Of a stretch of 64,000 nt of DNA, positions 57,589-64,000 are shown in pieces. Below the pieces are notes generated by a model. It did not search any database. It was not told the DNA's origin and saw only the letters and a program-made list of their open reading frames with translations. The DNA is from Capillidium heterosporum (taxonomy: Eukaryota > Entomophthoromycota > Entomophthoromycetes > Entomophthorales > Capillidiaceae): the NCBI GenBank assembly GCA_016630905.1, contig WBMQ01000014.1, forward strand, positions 682,001 to 746,000, in the 5' to 3' direction. Position 1 is the first letter of the stretch. Each line of letters begins with the position of its first letter. A program made the position numbers and the translations under genes.

Positions 57589-59325
57589 GGTAGCTGGGTT
57601 TCTATAAAGCTGTAATTTCAGTTACTTTATTCGGTAATGGTATTTAAAAGCTCTGCACCACTTCATTGATGTGCTACCATGTTTAAACTGTGTATATGGA
57701 CGTTTAGGCCTATTGCAAAATCGTTGCTGTGGTGGAATTTCTTTGATTCTTTCATAAATTGATTTAATAGTTTAGTAATGTGCTTACCTAATTTATCAAC
57801 TTCAGATTTGTACTTTTTTGTCAATAGCTAAATTTAGTTGGTCTAATTTATTGGAATTTGAGATTGGAAATGGTTTGAACTAAAAGATTGCTCTACAAAA
57901 GTAAAGGTAGTATAGCGAGACTGTGAATTCAAAAGCTCTATTGTGGGTCAAGAAGCTGGCAAGTTTAAAATAGCAAACTTTATTTTTGATAGGGCAGGTA
58001 GACTAGGTGTATAGTTGGTACGTCGTGGTACTCTTTTATTGGAAGAATCGTTTTTTTAGATATTAGAAGAGGCACGATTCTACTATATAAATTGGTAAAT
58101 TCTAAAAGTGTTCGTTGGCTTCTAGTATAAATTAATTTGAAGATGATTGGATGCTAGTATAAAAGTATAGGAAATTATATATAAGTTGATATTAAGGGCT
58201 TTATATCGAAAATTCATAACTAAAACTGGCAAATAACTAGCCCTTTATCTTTTAAAAGATAAACTTTAAAGTTATACCAACATCTCAACTTGACATCTAC
58301 CAAGAAAAATTCACAACATAATTGACAAGGCTACTTCAGTTAAATTCTAACTTGAATATGTCGAGTAAATACATACTATATCCATTTGATTCTATAGTTG
58401 TTTACTATTGACTAGTTGACTAAAATTAACTATTGTAAAAATATCTACAAATATAATATAGGGAAACTAAATGTATCAATGATATATCCATATATGCTGT
58501 ATAGTTTCTCTTGCCATTCCTTCTTTTATAAATGCATTAGCTAAATATATGGATTGCTACTAAATTCGATAAAGTCATCCGTTTATTCAAAACTTAGTAG
58601 TTTAGCAACAACTATCTATGAATAATGTATATAGTATTATTTCCTATTGTTCCAATATCGAATAAAACCAGAATTTTCTATGCTACCATCACTTTAGTTT
58701 TACTTCAAAGCAGATCGGTTCCAAATATGTTGAAACAAACTAGTTATCCATCCGCTTTGTCGGCTTATAGGTCAAATTATCCGAGCTTTTTATACAGTTG
58801 GTAATTTTGAGCTACATCGAGACCTTTATCTCTTTTAAAGTTGCAAATGCATTTTTGTATACTGTTTATCGCCCTATACTATATATTCGCAGCTTTAAGG
58901 TTCACTAATATATATTTGAGTTTATGCAATTACTTCCTGCAACGCTCATAATGCATATATATTCTATTGAAACAATAGCCAATCAATAAACCAATCTATA
59001 TTGCATATAGATGTTTTGCTTGTACTCAACAAGTTGAAGGCAACTGTTGGCTATATCTCGATACTTTGTTGCTTGCGGAGCTGCTGTACGCTCCTGATCG
59101 CTTAAAACCAGTTGAGTACATAGCGGCATTAAAGCTGATCGGATTTGGTAACCAAAATAAGCTACTTACCAAATTAGGCAAATGTATTGCTGCTAAAGAG
59201 CATCCTAAGATGCATCTAACTCTCATTAGTATTGATTAACTTACATCCTATACGAATTAAACACGGAGCAAATGAAATTAACTTAATAGTCAATTGAAGG
59301 AATCGAAGATGAACTCAAAATTCAG

Positions 59326-59333
59326 TATTTAAA
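59326..59333 (+). promoter_or_regulatory. TATA-like box of family B copy 1
   Basis: TATTTAAA, 42 nt before the ATG, within the duplicated upstream block. Confidence 0.45.
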
Positions 59334-59374
59334 AAGATGAAGAGTGACAAGAGAGTAACAACTTCAAAACAAAA

Positions 59375-59620
59375 ATGAAAGTCAACTTCGTTGCCATCTT
59401 GGCTTTATTTCTGGTCGTAGAAGCTGGCCTCATCGATAGGCGTAATTTTGCTTTACAGTCCGAACAACAGGCCTTATCCACGACTCGCAACTTACATTCG
59501 GCGACACCATTGGAAACTCGATTCCTAAAGACTATATTTAGAGTTGCCAAATCCATAGGTGGCAAGTTATTTGGTAGTAGTAAGTCTACTCCCGCCAATT
59601 CATCAACACCGCCCAAATAA
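59375..59620 (+). CDS. Small secreted protein, family B copy 1
   Basis: 81 residues, one exon, unknown family. Signal peptide MKVNFVAILALFLVVEA, then a linker with a dibasic site (DRR), then TPLETRFLKTIFRVAKSIGG and KLFGSSK, a strongly cationic and amphipathic stretch with few acidic residues, and a Ser/Thr/Pro tail ending in PPK. No cysteine. The central stretch has the composition of membrane-active helical peptides, but similarity of composition is not evidence of activity. Paralog at 60569-60865. The short TATA-to-ATG distance (42 nt) is like that of family A and the P450 genes. Confidence 0.72.
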   Translation: MKVNFVAILALFLVVEAGLIDRRNFALQSEQQALSTTRNLHSATPLETRFLKTIFRVAKSIGGKLFGSSKSTPANSSTPPK

Positions 59621-59721
59621 GTTTAGCTTATTCATTTTATATATGCTGTTGAACAAAGGGGTATTGCATGTATCTATTAACGAAGTTCTATATTATTTAT
59701 ATCGGCCTGTCTATATTTTTT

Positions 59722-59727
59722 AATAAA
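59722..59727 (+). terminator. Polyadenylation signal of family B copy 1
   Basis: AATAAA about 100 nt after the stop, followed by GCAT; the same AATAAAAGCAT arrangement occurs after copy 2. Confidence 0.5.
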
Positions 59728-60532
59728 GCATATTGATTTTATATCTGTGGTACATTATTTAATTAATGAGTCTGCTTGTACTATATAGATCCTTGTCTCA
59801 AGTACCAATGTGTACGAATAAAAGTAATTTCGCCAGCACGTTGACTTTATACTGTTAGAAAGTCAGGAGATTTAAGATAGTGCCGAAAAATCCAAAAGTT
59901 TGGAACTGATACTAAACTTGGAGATTAAGAGTATATTTAGCTTGCCAAAGTTGGAATGAAAACCAGGTCAAGAAAGAAACGGGAAACCATTGATGGAGTT
60001 GAGTAGCAAGAAACCTACAGAAGGATTGTTGAAAAATTTAGTTACTATACTTGTTTTGCAAGAAGTATATTAGAATATATATCCTCCAGAAAAGTTATCA
60101 AAGCAAAAATTTTGGGTGCATATAGGTATCACATCAACTTTAAAACATAGTCCACTCATATCTAACTACTTCGATGGTTTATTTAGGATATGCCATCACT
60201 TCAGCCATGTTTTGATCCGGTTATTTTTGCAGCTGCTCATATGTACCTAAACTAATCAAACGAACTAGATTGCTAACTATGGCCTAATGCCTCACTGCTA
60301 ATACTGGTATACGTTCCTAGTCGTCTACAAGCGATCGCGTATACATCAGCACTAAGATTAGTAAGACTTTGTAGCCAAAAATATATTCAAAAGAACAGGT
60401 GAAGACATTGCTACTAAGATAGATTCCTGTGATGTATCTAATACCTGTTCAAATGGGTTGGTTTATTTGTCGAGACATCAGTACAAAAACCTAAAATTGA
60501 CTTTAGAGTCAATCAAAGGAATCAAAACTTAG

Positions 60533-60540
60533 TATTTAAA
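60533..60540 (+). promoter_or_regulatory. TATA-like box of family B copy 2
   Basis: TATTTAAA, only 29 nt before the ATG. If transcription starts about 30 nt downstream, the mRNA would be almost leaderless. Confidence 0.45.
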
Positions 60541-60568
60541 AGAGCAAAGAGGAAGTAAAATTTCAAAA

Positions 60569-60865
60569 ATGAAACCCGACTTCATAGCTACCTTAGCTCT
60601 TTTAGTGGTCGTAGAAGCTGGCCTTACCAGTAGAAATAATTTGAATTCACCACTCCAACAACGGACCTTATCGACGCTTTGCGATGTACATTTGGTGATG
60701 CCATTGAAAACCCAATTCTTTAAAGCTTTATCTAGATTTATTAAATTAGTTACCAAGAAATCTGTAGCTAAGACTGCTGCAAACGCCGTCACCAGCCAAC
60801 CGTCACAACCACCACTACCAGTCACTCAAAAAGGCTTAACTGGTTTATTTGTATATGAAGTTTGA
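60569..60865 (+). CDS. Small secreted protein, family B copy 2
   Basis: 98 residues, one exon. Signal peptide MKPDFIATLALLVVVEA, linker, then PLKTQFFKALSRFIKLVTKK and SVAKTAANAV, again basic and amphipathic, then a Gln/Pro-rich tail. It aligns with copy 1 at the signal peptide (VVVEAGL), QQRTLST/QQALSTT, PL-T-F-K and the tail. Where copy 1 ends with a stop, copy 2 reads on through the matching 3' flank and adds about ten residues (GLTGLFVYEV) before a TGA. A single Cys (LCDV) is not shared with copy 1. Confidence 0.7.
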   Translation: MKPDFIATLALLVVVEAGLTSRNNLNSPLQQRTLSTLCDVHLVMPLKTQFFKALSRFIKLVTKKSVAKTAANAVTSQPSQPPLPVTQKGLTGLFVYEV

Positions 60866-61299
60866 CAAAGGGATATTATATGTATCTGCAATCGAAGTTT
60901 GTTCTTATTTGTATCAACATGTCTAAGTGTATTGAAATAAAAGCATGTTCGTATATTTATACATTTATTATATTCTAGATTCAACAAAATAAGCTAACAG
61001 TGATGTTTATAGCTCCCTCAAGTTTGAACAGCAAAGTTGGACATTGGTTATATTTGATGAATCTTAAAGTTACAGTGCAAGCATCTCAATACTTATTGTA
61101 AAGCCCCAACAACTATATCAATTGTCGGCTCAAGCCAAAATATTTCGACAAAAGCCGATGATATGAATATATGTAGCATCATAGCTTTTAAATCGAATGA
61201 TACATCAATAGATTAAGTTTTATTAGTTATGTAAATGCAAAGGGCTTCCAAACCGATTCATAATTTAAAATTTTATACCTCACGTACTCCTCCAAGAAA
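60866..61299. other. Convergent intergenic region
   Basis: About 430 bp between family B copy 2 and the 3' end of the transporter gene. AATAAA at 60936-60941 probably serves copy 2. Confidence 0.5.
60936..60941 (+). terminator. Polyadenylation signal of family B copy 2
   Basis: AATAAA about 70 nt after the TGA, in a context matching that of copy 1. Confidence 0.5.
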
Positions 61300-62843
61300 T
61301 CAGATGGATGGCCTCCTTAAGCTGTTCTCGTAGTTCTTATTAGTCTGGCAATGGATGGCCTTCTTTATAGCTCTATTCAAGGACAGGCACTTTGTCTCGG
61401 GCAAGAAGATGTACACCACGATCAAGATTAAAACATTGTTCACTAGCATTATGAGGAAGGTGTAAATACCAAGCTGGTTCAACAAAGTTGGGAATACGAA
61501 TCCACACAGGAAGTTGGACCTAAAAGTCGAAAAAGTTAGTTTTGGTTTACGGTGGTTTCTTCTTACGTCCAACTGATGGTAATGCCGAAACTGGAAACCA
61601 GGTTTATGTATCTCGTGGAGACCAGTTCAGTTTGCATTATGTAGGGTAGAGAGCCCAAACCTAAAGCGAAGCAAGCGATGTAGATGATCACTTCAAAAAT
61701 GTAAATAAAAAGCCAACTTATAGTATACTTACATGCACCTAGCTGAACGAATCCGCTGTTGAAATATGCACCTACGAATATGCCAGTACTGCTCAAGATC
61801 AACCCGCTTACTCCAAATAGTACCAGAGTCCTTCGACCAAAATTATCGACCAGTAAAGCAGTCAGACATGAGAACATCAACGATATAGCAGCTATAACTA
61901 CCGAACCAACTGCCGACACATCTGTCTTGAAATTCAACTGCAAAATAGTTAACGAGTAGTAGAGGACGGAACTGACTCCAGAAAACTCTTGGAAGAACAT
62001 CATGGCGATAGCCAGCATGGAGGCGCGAAAGTTCTTGGATCGGTACAGATCCTTAATTTGCTCTAAAATAGCCACCTTCTTGTGACCTAAGGCGTCCAAT
62101 TCGTCCCTTCTCGCGGCAACAATCTCCTCAAATTCTTCCTCGACGCAGTACTGGCCCCGCAACTTTGTCAAAGTTATTTTGGCCGTCTCAGCTAGTCCCC
62201 TACATAATAAATTTCTAGGTGAGTCGACCAGCGTCCATATCAAAATCAGGTGTAAGAAGTTAAGTAGGCCAGGTAAACTGACGACAACTTGCCATGCCAG
62301 GTCAGTATAGTAGCTGGTGACTATGGATATTAGGATACCTGACGCCAAACAGAACCCAGTTAGACCTCCCAACAATCCCCTCAATTTGACGGTAGCTACC
62401 TCGCCCAAGTAGGTAGGCACAGCGACTGTACATATGCCACTGCCTATTCCCAAGATGAACCTACCAACCGCCAATTGCGCAACCGAAGTCGACGTCCCAA
62501 TAACTATGGAACCAACTAGAAAGGCCAAGTCGTAGAGCATAAATAGGAATCGATGCCCCCGGTCCATCAGCTTGCCGGGTAGTAAAGAACCTACAGCGGC
62601 ACCTAAGGCATAGATGCCTACCACCAAACCCCAGTTTAAGTCGTCGGTCTGGATGCATGTTGCGCTTTGGTCACAGTTGGTTATTTTGAGGCTAAGGAGG
62701 TTAAGGACACCTATGTGGTAGCCAGCTACCAGACAACCTAGGCTTGATATAAGACATACGTAGCCGAGGTATGAGGGGAGTTTGGCTTCTAAGGAGCTCT
62801 TGCGCGTCTCTAGGGTGATTGTCAAGTTCTTTAAATTTTTCAT
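61300..62843 (-). CDS. MFS sugar transporter (SP/hexose family)
   Basis: Twelve-helix plasma-membrane symporter or facilitator of the sugar porter family. Three exons (introns 61691-61732, 42 nt, and 61520-61566, 47 nt) give 484 residues from the ATG at 62843; an upstream in-frame extension has only a TTG. Family signatures: GYHIGVLNL in helix 1, GKLMDRGHRF (loop 2-3), GRFILGIGSGICTVAVPTYL (usual G-R-x-x-x-G-x-G and P-x-Y-x-x-E, here YLGEVA), DSPRNLLCRG at the central loop (PESPR-like), QEFSGVSSVLYYS in helix 7 (usual QxxxGxxxxxYY), DNFGRRTL (loop 8-9) and LPETKCLSL after helix 12. The 42-nt intron has no stop and is a multiple of three, so an unspliced mRNA would still be translated with 14 extra residues. 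Confidence 0.9.
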
Positions 62844-63425
62844 TGCTGTTGAGAGTTGGTATTCAGGAAGCAATTTAAAAATAGTCCATCCAAAATTTCA
62901 GTTGTAAAGTATATTTGGTGCAGCTTTTCCAAAGATTGGAGCATTGTAGTTTGAGGTGAAGATCAGTTTATTGCTTTGAAAGGTTCACAATCTTCCTTTT
63001 ATGAAAGCTTAATGTAAAACATTGGGGTAGTCCTCTAAAATGAAGACAAAGGTTTCGGAGCCAGATAGCAGTTCTTTGTAAACTATAGATAGTGGTTGGG
63101 TAGGGGCAAGAGCATATACTTTAAATCTCTACTGAAGTGTCGTTAGTTTGATAAAAATAGTCTTTTATAAAAGTAACGGGTTCAATATAATTAGAATTTT
63201 TAGTCTGATGGGTGCATTTCCAACAGAAATTGGTATGTGGTCCGACGCTTTATAAGCAATAAGCAGTAATAAGTTCATAAGTATAGGCATACAGTTAATA
63301 AAAGATTAAAATAAAATATTGGCTTGAATTTTTATTTTTGGGGGTTAGCAAGTGTGGTATCGATATACATACATACGTAAAAATATCATATATATAGTAA
63401 AGGCCGGGAAAGTCCAAAAGCAAAG
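62844..63425. other. Intergenic, transporter promoter and SUN-gene 3' flank
   Basis: About 580 bp, AT-rich. A minus-strand AATAAA at 63331-63336, about 90 nt past the SUN-gene stop, may be its polyadenylation signal. No gene seen. Confidence 0.5.
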
Positions 63426-64000
63426 TTAGTAGAACAGTACGATTCTAGCTTTGGAACCCTTCAGTACGGTGGTGACACAGAACTTGTCGATGGGGTCGTT
63501 GATACTGATCTCGCATCCGGGGTTGGAGTTGCAGTTACCGTCACATTCGATCTTCAACTTGTAGGGTCTGGCTACCAAGTGCTTCAAGTTGGCAGTGAAA
63601 AACTCGGGGTTGATCCCAACTTTAACAAAGGTGTTGCCTTCAAAACCTTCGTTGCTACCGGCTACAAAGGGAGACCAGTTGCCGAGGGGCTGGTCGTTTT
63701 TACCCCAGATACAGTCCTTCAAGCTCGAGTTGACAGGGTTGATGTAGTAGTGGCTTGAGGTGGACTGCCAGTAGGTCTTGGGTGGAGTGTTGACGACCTG
63801 CAAGGTGTTGGGAGTGGCGATGGTGGGGATCAACATGGCTTCGTTACCAGGGTATACGGTCTGGCACAAGGAGACTTTGCCTTCCAAACGGTTGTCGATG
63901 AAGACGTTGTTCATACCTTGGGCGCAGTAAGGGCGTTCAGGGAAGGGCTTCTCCAACTTGCCGTCGGCGTTGCAGCGCAGACCACCGTTCATGGAGCCGG
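63426..64000 (-). CDS. SUN-family (GH132) cell-wall protein, C-terminal part
   Basis: The gene begins beyond the window; the last 191 or so residues are here, ending in TAA at 63426. SUN proteins (Sim1, Uth1, Nca3, Sun4 in yeast) are secreted, wall-associated and act on beta-1,3-glucan during septation. Matching features: RCNADGKLEKPFPERPYC, the QTVYPGNEAMLIPT motif, YYINPVNSSLKDCIWG, GNWSPFVAG and a Cys-rich end (CDGNCNSNPGCEI). Codons are strongly biased to C and G compared with neighbours, which suggests high expression. No frame break in the visible part. An ATG at 63992 is internal, since coding sequence continues to the edge. Confidence 0.85.
   Translation of the reverse strand, partial: GSMNGGLRCNADGKLEKPFPERPYCAQGMNNVFIDNRLEGKVSLCQTVYPGNEAMLIPTIATPNTLQVVNTPPKTYWQSTSSHYYINPVNSSLKDCIWGKNDQPLGNWSPFVAGSNEGFEGNTFVKVGINPEFFTANLKHLVARPYKLKIECDGNCNSNPGCEISINDPIDKFCVTTVLKGSKARIVLFY

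Larger units (their letters stand above)
57536..59374. other. Divergent region between the two secreted-peptide pairs
   Basis: About 1.84 kb between family A copy 2 (minus) and family B copy 1 (plus). The last 330 bp (from about 59040) are duplicated upstream of family B copy 2. An open frame on the minus strand at 59026-59226 lies inside that duplicated block and is not called. Confidence 0.5.
59040..59740 (+). repeat. Duplicated block carrying family B copy 1 (unit 1)
   Basis: This segment and about 60235-60960 share a skeleton before, within and after the coding sequence. Examples: ATTGCTGCTAAAGAGCATCC against ATTGCTACTAAGATAGATTC, GTCAATTGAAGGAATCGAA against GTCAATCAAAGGAATCAAA, AGTATTTAAAA in both, and AATAAA in both 3' flanks. 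It is a direct tandem duplication, now diverged. Ends are approximate. Confidence 0.6.
59621..60568. other. Spacer between family B copies
   Basis: About 950 bp: 3' flank of copy 1 with AATAAA at 59722-59727, about 490 bp without features, then the duplicated upstream block of copy 2. Confidence 0.5.
60235..60960 (+). repeat. Duplicated block carrying family B copy 2 (unit 2)
   Basis: Second unit of the tandem duplication described at 59040-59740. Upstream, coding and downstream parts are in the same order, with many substitutions and small indels. Confidence 0.6.

Noticed and set aside
59026-59226. 66-codon minus-strand frame upstream of family B copy 1
   Set aside because: It lies in the duplicated upstream block, but the frame is not kept in the second unit, so it is not under coding selection.
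1-64000. tRNA genes, CRISPR arrays, transposase or viral genes
   Set aside because: I looked for tRNA B-box-like sequence, regularly spaced repeats, and reverse transcriptase or transposase motifs, and saw none. A computed search could still find diverged examples.

Overview
The window looks like nuclear DNA of an AT-rich, intron-containing early-diverging fungus. The evidence is a SUN-family (GH132) cell-wall protein, an Ena-type sodium ATPase, a Zn(II)2Cys6 cluster, Atg1, Sgt1, a Rap/Rsr1 GTPase and a METTL16-like methyltransferase. Genes carry many tiny GT-AG introns (mostly 32-80 nt). A zoopagomycete such as Conidiobolus would fit the P450 expansion and small secreted proteins, but that is an inference from gene content, not a proof. 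I saw no bacterial, organellar, tRNA, rRNA or CRISPR signal.

Layout. 1-1435: an acyl-CoA synthetase (minus) with an in-frame TGA and a +1 frameshift, cut by the window edge. 2265-4903: a 13-exon coiled-coil protein I do not recognise (minus). 6662-9257: ATG1 kinase. 10528-11220: a Rap/Rsr1 GTPase, tail-to-tail with a METTL16-like RNA m6A methyltransferase (11252-12955) that seems to need a 25-nt intron. 12956-27674 is a 15-kb AT-rich desert with only two convincing small genes: a secreted I9 protease-inhibitor/propeptide domain (16496-16879) and an Asn/Ser/Pro-rich orphan protein (22712-23428). 27675-30671: an intronless P-type ATPase of the Ena group.

31902-51848 is a head-to-tail array of seven cytochrome P450 genes, all on the minus strand. 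Each has a TATAAAT box just upstream of the start and, except copy 4, one 36-40 nt intron at the same codon. Only copies 1 and 6 are intact. Copies 2, 3, 4, 5 and 7 are frameshifted, almost always by a one-base gain; copy 2 has also lost its start codon. Copy 4 has lost the intron precisely.

Beyond the array lie an 87-residue stand-alone Zn(II)2Cys6 protein (53754-54097, two exons), SGT1 (54544-55773), and four very small secreted proteins in two paralogous pairs (56284-57535 minus; 59375-60865 plus). Both pairs share the plan signal peptide, short linker, basic amphipathic segment, Pro/Ser/Gly-rich tail. A sugar transporter (61300-62843) and the 3' end of a SUN-family gene (63426 to the edge) close the window.

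How they fit together: most genes are unrelated housekeeping loci. The region from about 31.9 to 61 kb is different. It holds a P450 array undergoing birth and death, a miniature zinc-cluster protein and duplicated small secreted peptides, which is what one expects of a fast-evolving accessory region. Frameshift calls rest on comparing the seven copies with each other by eye; residual assembly errors cannot be excluded from the sequence alone.
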